From CAITNM01 sp037138055 (lineage in GTDB: Bacteria > Pseudomonadota > Alphaproteobacteria > Paracaedibacterales > CAITNM01), in NCBI GenBank assembly GCA_037138055.1, contig JBAXJB010000002.1, forward strand, positions 1 through 64,000: a DNA stretch of 64,000 nt, written 5' to 3'. Below are positions 46,136 to 53,852 of the stretch, piece by piece. The position numbers and the translations under genes are program-made. The notes under the pieces were generated by a model, which was given only the letters and a program-made list of their open reading frames with translations, was not told the origin of the DNA and did not search any database. Position 1 is the stretch's first letter. Each line of letters begins with the position of its first letter.

Positions 46136-46405
46136 TTATACTGCATCAGCTTCATCAGCCTCTGGTTCATTTGAATCATCGTCATGCGTATCTGTTCCAT
46201 TTTTTTCAGTATCTGAAACCTCAGCATCAACCTCTGGTTCTTCTGAACCATCGTCAGGCGTATCTGTTTCATTTTTTTTAGCATCTGAAACCTCAGCATC
46301 AGCCTCATCACCATCCTCCACAACAGTTTCTTCTGGCGGATACAAATCCGTTGCGCGCAATACTGCCGCACAGCACAAAAAGCAAAATACTGAAAAATGA
46401 ACCAC
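46136..46405 (-). CDS. Small secreted acidic repeat protein
   Basis: 89 residues. Signal-like MVHFSVFCFLCCAAVLRA, then two tandem 24-residue acidic units (each around DAEVSD..KN.TDT.DD). The start is GTG 46405 without a visible ribosome site; an AT-only inverted repeat ends at that codon. Second of three similar secreted acidic genes in a row. Confidence 0.5.
   Translation of the reverse strand: MVHFSVFCFLCCAAVLRATDLYPPEETVVEDGDEADAEVSDAKKNETDTPDDGSEEPEVDAEVSDTEKNGTDTHDDDSNEPEADEADAV
46161..46304 (-). repeat. Two 72-bp tandem units inside the acidic gene
   Basis: 46161-46232 and 46233-46304 are near-identical and keep frame (24 codons each). Confidence 0.9.
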
Positions 46406-46446
46406 TATATAATTAACTTAATTAATACAAACAAATTAATTATATA
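46406..46446. repeat. 11-bp perfect AT-only inverted repeat before the acidic gene
   Basis: TATATAATTAA (46406-46416) and TTAATTATATA (46436-46446) flank a 19-bp loop. It abuts the GTG start of the minus-strand gene, so it may shape translation or be a regulator site. Confidence 0.6.
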
Positions 46447-46484
46447 ACGGTAAATATTAAAAAAGTGTTTATTTGAAGTAAAAA

Positions 46485-46685
46485 CTATGCTTCATCATCT
46501 TCTTCTTCGCCATCAGCATCTTCTTCTTCTTCTTCTTCGTCTTCGTCTTCTTCATTTGTTGCACTTGTACCTTCTGTTTCTTTTGCATCTCCCTCTGCTG
46601 CTGGTGGTGCTGCAGCAGCGCTCATAGGTGCAAACATTGTTGCAAAAAGTATTATTGCTAAAATAGATAAGCGAATTAGTGTCAT
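46485..46685 (-). CDS. Small secreted acidic protein
   Basis: 66 residues from ATG 46685. Signal peptide MTLIRLSILAIILFATMFAPMSAAAA, then a tail of almost pure Glu/Asp. No family recognised; third member of the secreted acidic set. Confidence 0.55.
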   Translation of the reverse strand: MTLIRLSILAIILFATMFAPMSAAAAPPAAEGDAKETEGTSATNEEDEDEEEEEEDADGEEEDDEA

Positions 46686-46894
46686 GTATTGTATTCCCAA
46701 TAAAATGTTTCTTTATAAAAAGCTTAAATAGTAAAAAAAAAAATTACAAGAACTTGAAGAAAATATCACTTACAGTTGCCCCTAGGTCCTCAAAGAAACA
46801 TCAAAATTGTATTTTTATTACCAAAAAAACACATGGATATGTTGCGTTTGAATAATATTTTTCAAAAAAACTTACGAATCTGTGAAAAACCCAC

Positions 46895-46922
46895 TTGTAG
46901 AATTGGCAAGAAACGGTACAAT
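46895..46922 (+). promoter_or_regulatory. Candidate promoter of ftsZ
   Basis: TTGTAG (46895-46900), 16-bp spacer, TACAAT (46917-46922), 30 bp before the ATG. The ~250-bp gap upstream shows no other gene. Confidence 0.4.
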
Positions 46923-46952
46923 AAAAGAAGGTAAAAATAAAGTTGATTAGTT

Positions 46953-48422
46953 ATGCCAAAAACAAACTTAATCCATGATGAATTAGAATTGCGCCCTCGC
47001 ATTAGCGTTATTGGTGTCGGCGGAGCGGGTGGAAACGCCGTTAACAATATGATACGCGCAAAACTTGAAGGCGTTGAATTTTTAATCGCAAATACTGATG
47101 CTCAGGCTCTCACTCAGTCGCTTGTTCCCAAAGAACGACGCATTCAACTTGGATTAACTGTTACTCAAGGTCTTGGCGCAGGTTCAAAGCCAGACGTTGG
47201 CCGCGCATCAGCAGAAGAATCAATTGAAGAAATTCTAGATCTTATTAAAGGTAGTAATATGTTATTTATTACTGCTGGTATGGGTGGTGGAACTGGTAGT
47301 GGTGCCGCTCCTGTTATTGCGCGTGCTGCTCGTGAAATGGGCGTGCTTACAGTTGGTGTTGTTACAAGACCGTTTAATTTTGAAGGATCTCACCGTTCAC
47401 GCACAGCTGAAGGCGCTATTGATGAACTTCAGCAATACGTAGACACACTAATCATTATTCCAAACCAAAACCTGTTTCGTCTTGCTAATGAACGCACAAC
47501 TTTTGCTGATGCATTCAAAATGGCTGACGATGTTCTTTATTCAGGCGTACGTGGCGTAACAGACCTAATGATTATGCCTGGTCTTATCAACCTAGACTTC
47601 GCAGATATTCGCGCTGTAATGGCTGAAATGGGCAAAGCAATGATGGGTACCGGTGAAGCAGAAGGCGAACGTCGCGCATTAGATGCTGCTGAAGCAGCAA
47701 TTTCCAACCCACTTCTAGATGATGTTTCTATGAAAGGCGCGCGTGGCGTTCTTATTAACATTACTGGTGGCTACGACATGACATTGTATGAAGTAGACGA
47801 AGCTGCAAACCGCATTCGTGAAGATGTTGACTCAGAAGCGAATATTATCTTTGGTTCAACTTTCGATGAGCGTTTGAATGGCAGAATGCGCGTATCTGTT
47901 GTGGCAACAGGTATTGGCGAATTGGTACCATCTTCTATGCACTCAAATCAACAAGCGCGCCCTACTGTGACTGCGCCAACAAATGATGCTTTTTCTGTGA
48001 CAAGACCAGTAACCAACGGCAATGTGTTTTCAGCTTTTTCTGGGTTTAACCAAAACGCTACTCAAAGCCCAACACCAACGTATGCAGAATCTGCTCATGA
48101 GTTAGCACACGATCAAGATCACTACCAGCAAACTGAAACCAGCCTTGAAAATTTTGAGGAAGCTTCCGAAATGCCTAGTGCAACTTCAGAAGAGTATGTT
48201 CCAGAAGAAATTACTTCAAAGGGTTTTGCAGACCACATGCAACCAATTGAGCATCAGTCTACAGAGAAAAAAAGAAGCCCTAGTCTTTTTGAACGTTTTA
48301 CTGGCGTTACCCGTAAAACTTCACAACAGGGGCCAATGATTGAAACAAATTTTGCTCAACAAACGTCTCAGAAAAAGGATGATCTTATCGACATTCCTGC
48401 TTTCTTGCGACGTGGTGGCTAA
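46953..48422 (+). CDS. ftsZ: FtsZ, cell-division tubulin
   Basis: 489 residues. N-terminal GTPase with RISVIGVGGAGGNAV and the tubulin signature GGGTGSGAAP (about 111-120), T7-loop-like NLDFADIRAVM, a long variable linker (about 330-470) and a C-terminal tail DLIDIPAFLRR for FtsA/ZipA-type partners. It is not next to ftsQ or ftsA here; it stands alone between the acidic-protein genes and a secreted protein. A strong terminator follows. Confidence 0.98.
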   Translation: MPKTNLIHDELELRPRISVIGVGGAGGNAVNNMIRAKLEGVEFLIANTDAQALTQSLVPKERRIQLGLTVTQGLGAGSKPDVGRASAEESIEEILDLIKGSNMLFITAGMGGGTGSGAAPVIARAAREMGVLTVGVVTRPFNFEGSHRSRTAEGAIDELQQYVDTLIIIPNQNLFRLANERTTFADAFKMADDVLYSGVRGVTDLMIMPGLINLDFADIRAVMAEMGKAMMGTGEAEGERRALDAAEAAISNPLLDDVSMKGARGVLINITGGYDMTLYEVDEAANRIREDVDSEANIIFGSTFDERLNGRMRVSVVATGIGELVPSSMHSNQQARPTVTAPTNDAFSVTRPVTNGNVFSAFSGFNQNATQSPTPTYAESAHELAHDQDHYQQTETSLENFEEASEMPSATSEEYVPEEITSKGFADHMQPIEHQSTEKKRSPSLFERFTGVTRKTSQQGPMIETNFAQQTSQKKDDLIDIPAFLRRGG

Positions 48423-48448
48423 GTTGCTAATATATTAAATCTCTGCTG

Positions 48449-48472
48449 ACCTGCCTTCGGGCAGGTTTTTTT
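48449..48472 (+). terminator. Rho-independent terminator of ftsZ
   Basis: ACCTGCC (48449-48455), TTCG tetraloop, GGCAGGT, then a run of T. Confidence 0.95.
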
Positions 48473-48597
48473 ATGTCTACTAAAATAATTAACTAATCCA
48501 ATCTGTTACGTGTTTACAATATTTAGAAAACCCTCGTAGACTTTATATAGATCAGATTTGATCCCTTCTACTAAACCCCTATTGTCTGGAGAGTAAT

Positions 48598-49314
48598 ATG
48601 AGTAAATTTTTTACTAAAACAAGTGCTTTTGTGTTTGTGTGTTCATCACTATTGTTTGCTGCTGATAATGCAGCTGTGAGTGTAGCCATTACGTCTGAAG
48701 AGACTAAACCTGCGGCAAACCTAAGTAGTGTTATTGTCGATATAATACATGCTGAACCTGCTGTGCTTACCTTTCAAAAATGCGTTTTAAATTTTTCTGA
48801 TCCTGCGCAAACAGCTCGTTCTTCTGCTAAAATTGCAACTTATTTAATGGTTGAAAAAACTACTGAAACTTTAGATCTTGCAGACATAGCCTACCTTACC
48901 TGTGAAGGAATTGCAGCTGCATCTAGAAAAAACCCAGCAGCTTTTGGAAAATTGGCTCCATATTTTGCCGATGAAAATGCTGTTTACCTAAATATTGGGT
49001 ACGTTATAGGAAGTATAGCAGTTGCTAGTCATGACTTAAGTATTTTGGGAACCTTGCCGTCGTGCACAACGTTTGTACAACAAACTATCGCTACAGATCT
49101 TCCTAAGCTTCTCACTAGATTAGGAGCATCTGCCGAAGATCAAGCAGACATTACATTACTAGCAACAGTGTTTACTCCAATGTTTGCACAACTTCTGAAC
49201 AAAACTTACACCGGAACAATGAATGCAGCAGCAGCCTTTGGTGAAATTGTTGAAGACCGTGTGCCAGCTGGTTGTGGTTGCTTTGGCTTTGGTTCAAAAA
49301 AAGCTAAAAAATAA
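48598..49314 (+). CDS. Secreted protein of unknown function
   Basis: 238 residues with a signal peptide (MSKFFTKTSAFVFVCSSLLFA) and a helical body holding scattered Cys. The C-terminus is GCGCFGFGSKKAKK. A ribosome site (GGAGAG) precedes the ATG. No family recognised. It ends 12 bp before anmK. Confidence 0.65.
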   Translation: MSKFFTKTSAFVFVCSSLLFAADNAAVSVAITSEETKPAANLSSVIVDIIHAEPAVLTFQKCVLNFSDPAQTARSSAKIATYLMVEKTTETLDLADIAYLTCEGIAAASRKNPAAFGKLAPYFADENAVYLNIGYVIGSIAVASHDLSILGTLPSCTTFVQQTIATDLPKLLTRLGASAEDQADITLLATVFTPMFAQLLNKTYTGTMNAAAAFGEIVEDRVPAGCGCFGFGSKKAKK

Positions 49315-49326
49315 TAAGAAAAATAA

Positions 49327-50409
49327 ATGACAACATATTGCGTCATTGGTTGTATGACTGGCACATCGTGTGATGGGCTAGATCTGGCATATATAGAAAC
49401 CAATGGCGCAGATATACTAGCTTTTGGCCCGTCAGAAACTATTCCGTTTCCTTCTGAATACAGCAATCTTTTGCGTGAGCGAATAAACCTTAGAGCGCCT
49501 GTTCATTTTATGGATAGTGAGCTATCTAAAACCATTGCTGATTTTCACGCAAAACACATAGAAGAATTCATGATTAATAATCAACTAACTGTTGATGCTA
49601 TTGGTTTTCATGGGCAAGCAGTTTGGCATGATCCGGCTAACCAATTAACGGTTCAGCTAGGCGATTGTCAGCACCTTGCAAACTCAACCGGTATAAAGGT
49701 TATAGGACAAGTTCGTCAAAACGATATTAAAAATGGCGGCCAAGGTGCACCGCTTGTGCCGATATATCATTTGGCATTAGCGTCTAAGCTAGAAAAGCCA
49801 ACGGCATTTTTAAACATTGGTGGTGTTTCAAACATAACATTTATTAATGCTGATGAAACTCTTATCGCTGGCGATACTGGCCCTGGAAATGCATTGATTG
49901 ATGATTGGGTTATAAAGCATACAGGAACGCCTCAAGATACGGATGGTCAATATGCAGCGCAAGGCATTGTTAATAATGGCCTTCTAAACAAATGGTTGCA
50001 GCATCCATTTTTCGACCTGCCCTACCCTAAATCCTTAGATCGCATGGAATTTCATCAGGTACTAAACGACTGCGGCGCATTATCGCTTGAAGACGGCGCA
50101 GCAACACTAACTCAATTCACTGTCGGTGCTATTATGAAAGGCATCAGCTTACTCCCAGAACAACCAAATCAATTGATTGTATGTGGTGGAGGTTGCCATA
50201 ACCCGGTGCTAATGAGCTTGTTACAAAAAAAGTTTGCAAATGTGAAAAAAGCATCTGAAATCGGTTTGAACCCAGATGCTATTGAAGCTCAATTAATGGG
50301 GTATCTTGCAGCACGATTTTTTGAAAATCTGCCCTCAAGTTTTGAAACCACTACAGGTGTAGAGCAACCCACAATTGCCGGAGAGTTATTTCTTCCTGAA
50401 TGTATCTAA
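49327..50409 (+). CDS. anmK: Anhydro-N-acetylmuramic acid kinase
   Basis: 360 residues. N-terminal phosphate loop GCMTGTSCDGLDLA, mid NIGGVSNITFI and GDTGPGNALIDDW, late VCGGGCHNPVLM. AnmK phosphorylates anhMurNAc from cell-wall turnover to MurNAc-6-P. It fits with the lytic transglycosylase at 7467. The 3' end overlaps sspB by 24 bp, convergent. Confidence 0.95.
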   Translation: MTTYCVIGCMTGTSCDGLDLAYIETNGADILAFGPSETIPFPSEYSNLLRERINLRAPVHFMDSELSKTIADFHAKHIEEFMINNQLTVDAIGFHGQAVWHDPANQLTVQLGDCQHLANSTGIKVIGQVRQNDIKNGGQGAPLVPIYHLALASKLEKPTAFLNIGGVSNITFINADETLIAGDTGPGNALIDDWVIKHTGTPQDTDGQYAAQGIVNNGLLNKWLQHPFFDLPYPKSLDRMEFHQVLNDCGALSLEDGAATLTQFTVGAIMKGISLLPEQPNQLIVCGGGCHNPVLMSLLQKKFANVKKASEIGLNPDAIEAQLMGYLAARFFENLPSSFETTTGVEQPTIAGELFLPECI

Positions 50410-50868
50410 AGTTACAACGTTTGAGCCATCTTTAGGAATCTCAGCGATTTTATCTTTAGGCGCTTTGTCACCCTTAATTGTTTTGCCAACAACTTCTTCA
50501 GGGGCATCTTCAAAAATTGGACTAAATTGCAGGCCAAATTTAACCGAAGGATCAACAAAGCTTAAAAGTGCAGCGTAAGGCACATAAAGCTTTTCATGGT
50601 TATCATCAAAGCATAACGTAACAGAAAAGCCATTTTCATCTGCTGCTAAGTCCCAAAATTCATACTGCAACACAATGGTAACTTCATCACCGTATTGATC
50701 ACGTAAATAGTCAGGAACCTCAACACCTGGGTGATCAGTCGCAAAAGTTATATAGTAATGATGATCGCCAGGTAAGCCGTGCTTAACCGTGTAAGACATG
50801 GTTTTATAAACAACTTCTCGCAAAGCTATTTGTACCATTGCTTCGTAATCTAATGGGTCTTGTGCCAC
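50386..50868 (-). CDS. sspB: SspB, ClpXP adaptor for ssrA-tagged proteins
   Basis: 160 residues from GTG 50868, which has GGAGAA seven bases upstream; longer readings run into the ssrA transcript. The fold is recognisable from DYEAMVQIALREVVYKT, HHYYITFATDHPGVEVPDYLR and EFWDLAADENGFSVTLCF, the alphaproteobacterial SspB type. The C-terminal APKDKIAEIPKDGSNVVTLDTF would hold the ClpX-binding tail. It lies directly downstream of ssrA on the same strand. Confidence 0.9.
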   Translation of the reverse strand: MAQDPLDYEAMVQIALREVVYKTMSYTVKHGLPGDHHYYITFATDHPGVEVPDYLRDQYGDEVTIVLQYEFWDLAADENGFSVTLCFDDNHEKLYVPYAALLSFVDPSVKFGLQFSPIFEDAPEEVVGKTIKGDKAPKDKIAEIPKDGSNVVTLDTFRKK

Positions 50869-50934
50869 GGTCGTATTCTCCTTAAGTCCACTACTAAATA
50901 GTGGGGGATATTCTGTTGCAAGGCTACCCCCCAA

Positions 50935-51272
50935 GCCCCTAAGAGGCTACCGCTTCAACAAACAGAGTTTGTTTAGGCAGCAGCTGCAGCAGCAACACGA
51001 ATGTTGTTGTTTGCCACAGTAGCCAATCCTGCAACCATTCCCTTACGGTTTTGGTTAGCAAGCTTAACTGCTGTCTCTCTACGAGTGCGATTCAATCTGC
51101 CACTTGTAATGTTTAGTCCGATAACGACGGTACCATGCCGAGCGAAAGACCTATCTTTACCACGCGTGTCGATCCTATGTCGCCCCCATAAAAATGGTGG
51201 AGGCGCCGGGTACCGCCCCCGGGTCCACTACGCCTATTCCATAAACCGTTTATCGCTATAGATGCAAGCATC
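50935..51272 (-). ncRNA. ssrA: Circularly permuted two-piece tmRNA
   Basis: Read on the minus strand, the acceptor piece comes first and ends CGCCTCCACCA (CCA at 51195). After only 7 nt the coding piece starts GGGGGCGACATAGGATCGACA (51187), preceded by TTTTTAT. GGGGGCG pairs with CGCCTCC as a full 7-bp acceptor stem. The T-arm region CCCGGGGGCGGTACCCGG is of the alphaproteobacterial type. The tag reads ANNNIRVAAAAAA then TAA (stop 50973-50975, resume GCA at 51014). A perfect 7-bp hairpin follows the stop. Outer ends are approximate. tmRNA rescues stalled ribosomes. Confidence 0.9.
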
Positions 51273-51278
51273 AGTTTA

Positions 51279-51306
51279 AATATAGTAGCTTCTGTAAATA
51301 TTTCAA
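51279..51306 (-). promoter_or_regulatory. Candidate sigma70 promoter of ssrA (and sspB)
   Basis: On the minus strand, TTGAAA (51306-51301), 16-bp spacer, TATATT (51284-51279), just ahead of the tmRNA. Confidence 0.6.
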
Positions 51307-51319
51307 GGATTTGATTGAA

Positions 51320-51706
51320 TTACTTCGTAAGGTGCTGATGTGCAATGACAGAACTTAACAATATGTTTCCGTAATAATGGGGATATTCCTTGCCACCTGG
51401 GCGGTTTGCTTCTATTTTTAATATTTCTGGATTCAAGCTATAACCGTCAATTTCTAACAGATAGCATTCATCAGCGTTAAAGAATTTTTGCCAAATGCGA
51501 TTCCATTGACTTTGAAGACTTAAATGAATAAAGCCATCTTGTTGATCAAGCTCAGAACCTAAGAAAACTCTTTCACTTTGAAAATTTTGCCATTGAGCAG
51601 GCGTTAGAATTTTGAAAAATCTATTTTCCATATATGCATCATTTTTATGGTTAACCTGGCATGCCGCCAATAAAGGGAAGACTATAAGCCAAAAAAATCT
51701 TTTCAT
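51320..51706 (-). CDS. DUF952 lipoprotein
   Basis: 128 residues. A lipoprotein signal (LIVFPLLAACQ, Cys as lipid site) precedes a DUF952 domain with the family hallmark DGFIHLSLQ. DUF952 proteins are otherwise mostly cytosolic, so the lipobox is unusual. Function unknown. Confidence 0.75.
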   Translation of the reverse strand: MKRFFWLIVFPLLAACQVNHKNDAYMENRFFKILTPAQWQNFQSERVFLGSELDQQDGFIHLSLQSQWNRIWQKFFNADECYLLEIDGYSLNPEILKIEANRPGGKEYPHYYGNILLSSVIAHQHLTK

Positions 51707-51723
51707 GCGGTAAGTATAAAATT

Positions 51724-52200
51724 CTAAGCGTTGCGAATCAATGATAATTGCATAATATGCAGCCTTACACTTTCAACCATTTCTCTTTTATAAAACGTAT
51801 TGATTCTTTTTTTTATACGATTTTCTAAAATACTGGCAGCAGGTGCTTCTGGACCTAACCATAACCGAGACATTGCCGAATATAAATCGCAGAATATTTC
51901 ATCTCTTAGTTTAATGCTTTCCACTTGCAGCTCACGATAATTATCTATTCCTGTACTTTTTAGCTCAACCATAATTGTAAGGTGTCCGGCTAAATCACCC
52001 TTTTTTATAACCGGCACCACCATAACTGGGATCATTAAATAAGGTAAGCGAGAAATATATCTACGTTGGATTTTTTCTAAATAACTACTACCAGATGACT
52101 TTTTCTTGCTATCGCTTATTTTTGCTTCGGCATTTAACATGCCAAAACAGGCACTCAAAGAAACTAATACGCCGGTAAGGTAACGATTTAAAGTATTCAT
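51724..52200 (-). CDS. Secreted protein, weakly FliL-like
   Basis: 158 residues with a signal peptide (LNRYLTGVLVSLSACFGMLNAEA). The rest (MIPVMVVPVIKKGDLAGHLTIMVEL, then a helix and a C-terminal VESVRLHIMQLSL) follows a FliL-like alpha/beta pattern without strong motifs. Function unknown; divergent from hrcA. Confidence 0.55.
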   Translation of the reverse strand: MNTLNRYLTGVLVSLSACFGMLNAEAKISDSKKKSSGSSYLEKIQRRYISRLPYLMIPVMVVPVIKKGDLAGHLTIMVELKSTGIDNYRELQVESIKLRDEIFCDLYSAMSRLWLGPEAPAASILENRIKKRINTFYKREMVESVRLHIMQLSLIRNA

Positions 52201-52266
52201 ACAAAATTGGTTTTTTACAGTTCTTTGTGTTACCTTCTATTTTATATGGTAAATGATTAACAAATT

Positions 52267-53304
52267 ATGTCTGTAGCTGATTTAAGCCTACGATCTTTAG
52301 AAATTTTTCGCGAACTTGTTGATACATATGTAGAAACGGGTGAACCTGTTGGTTCTAGAACTTTATCACGTCGCATAAAGACCTCATTATCTCCTGCTAC
52401 CATTCGCAATGTAATGGCAGATTTAGAAGAAGCCGGTCTATTATACGCTCCGCACACATCAGCAGGACGCCTTCCCACCGCCGAAGGCTTAAAGCTTTTT
52501 GTGCACGGTGTTTTAGAAGTTGGCGATATATCAGAATCAGATCGCTTGAGAATTGAAGACCATTGCAAAACAGCTGGTAAAAGTGTTGAAGATATTTTGC
52601 AACAAGCAACGGGCATGCTTTCGGGGCTGTCAAAATGCGCAGGTCTTGTCATGGCGCCAAAATCTCAGGCAGCCCTTCGACATATTGAATTTGTACATTT
52701 AGGTAATCAACGTTCATTAGTTGTGTTGATAAGCCAAGATGGAATGGTTGAAAACCGCCTAATCGAACTGCCTGACGGTATTACCCCATCTATGTTAAAT
52801 CAGGCATCTAATTACATTAATGCTCATTTCTACGGAGCAACCTTACAAGAAATTTTTCAACGCATTCATTCCCAAATGAATCAGAATAAGAATGAACTAG
52901 ACCAACTTACGCAGCGCGTAATTGAAGCAGGAATTGGTGTATGGAGCGGCGATAAAGATAATGGCTCTCTTATCATCAAAGGCCAAAACAACTTATTGCA
53001 AAACGTTCAAGAAATGAACGACCTGGAAAAAATTCGTGGACTTTTTGATGTAATGGATACCCAAGAAAGTTTGCATAAGCTGCTAAATGCATCAATTGAT
53101 GCGGAAGGCGTGCAAATTTTTATAGGCGCTGAGAATAATTTGTTTTCTCTGTCAGGCTGCTCCATGGTAGTATCGCCCTATACAAATGCTCAACGCCAAG
53201 TCGTTGGTGCCATTGGTGTGGTTGGACCAGCCAGAATGAATTACGGAAAAATCATTCCCCTGGTAGACTACACAGCAAAATTAGTTAGTCGATTATTAAG
53301 TTAA
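52267..53304 (+). CDS. hrcA: HrcA heat-shock repressor
   Basis: 345 residues. N-terminal winged helix (VDTYVETGEPVGSRTLSR, SPATIRNVMADLEEAGLLYAPHTSAGRLPT) is diagnostic. HrcA binds CIRCE operators and is stabilised by GroEL. I find no CIRCE inverted repeat in this window, so its targets are elsewhere. grpE follows 8 bp later. Confidence 0.95.
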   Translation: MSVADLSLRSLEIFRELVDTYVETGEPVGSRTLSRRIKTSLSPATIRNVMADLEEAGLLYAPHTSAGRLPTAEGLKLFVHGVLEVGDISESDRLRIEDHCKTAGKSVEDILQQATGMLSGLSKCAGLVMAPKSQAALRHIEFVHLGNQRSLVVLISQDGMVENRLIELPDGITPSMLNQASNYINAHFYGATLQEIFQRIHSQMNQNKNELDQLTQRVIEAGIGVWSGDKDNGSLIIKGQNNLLQNVQEMNDLEKIRGLFDVMDTQESLHKLLNASIDAEGVQIFIGAENNLFSLSGCSMVVSPYTNAQRQVVGAIGVVGPARMNYGKIIPLVDYTAKLVSRLLS

Positions 53305-53312
53305 GGTGAAAT

Positions 53313-53846
53313 ATGGATACACAGGACGTGCAAACCCAAGAAGAAATGACTGAACCAGTAACTACAGAAACTGAAGTGCTGACCGAGAACGAAAGCGCAA
53401 TTCTGGAATTAAAAGACCAGCTGCTTCGTGCATTAGCTGAAAATGAGAATACACGCAAACGTGGTCAAAAAGATAAGGAAGATGCCCTGAAATTTGGCGT
53501 TTCCAACATGGCGCGTGATATGATTGGCGTAGCTGATAATCTTCGTCGTGCTTTGGAAAACAAATCTGAAAATCCAGCGGACCTAGCTGAAGCTTTATTT
53601 TCAGGGGTTGATCTTATTTTAAAAGACTTAGAAGGCATTCTTGGTCGACATGGCGTTCAACGTATTGATGCTACTGGTCAACAATTTGATCCTCATTTTC
53701 ACCAAGCTGTGTTTGAACTTGAAACAGATGAGCATACTCCAGGTACAGTTGTGCAAGTCATGCAAGATGGTTACAAAATTCATGACCGCCTTCTAAGACC
53801 CGCTATGGTATCGGTTGCAAAGGCTAAACAACAAGGCGTAGCATAA
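53313..53846 (+). CDS. grpE: GrpE, DnaK nucleotide-exchange factor
   Basis: 177 residues. N-terminal acidic coiled coil, then ENTRKRGQKDKEDALKFG, the central VADNLRRALE, and the C-terminal beta domain with FDPHFHQAVFE and GYKIHDRLLRPAMVSVA. It sits in the hrcA-grpE pair. Confidence 0.95.
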   Translation: MDTQDVQTQEEMTEPVTTETEVLTENESAILELKDQLLRALAENENTRKRGQKDKEDALKFGVSNMARDMIGVADNLRRALENKSENPADLAEALFSGVDLILKDLEGILGRHGVQRIDATGQQFDPHFHQAVFELETDEHTPGTVVQVMQDGYKIHDRLLRPAMVSVAKAKQQGVA

Positions 53847-53852
53847 TTTTTC

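Noticed and set aside
51001..51261. 86-aa plus-strand reading frame
   Set aside because: It is wholly antisense to the permuted tmRNA, whose structure explains the sequence.
52200..52266. CIRCE operator upstream of hrcA
   Set aside because: No TTAGCACTC-N9-GAGTGCTAA inverted repeat is present in the gap.
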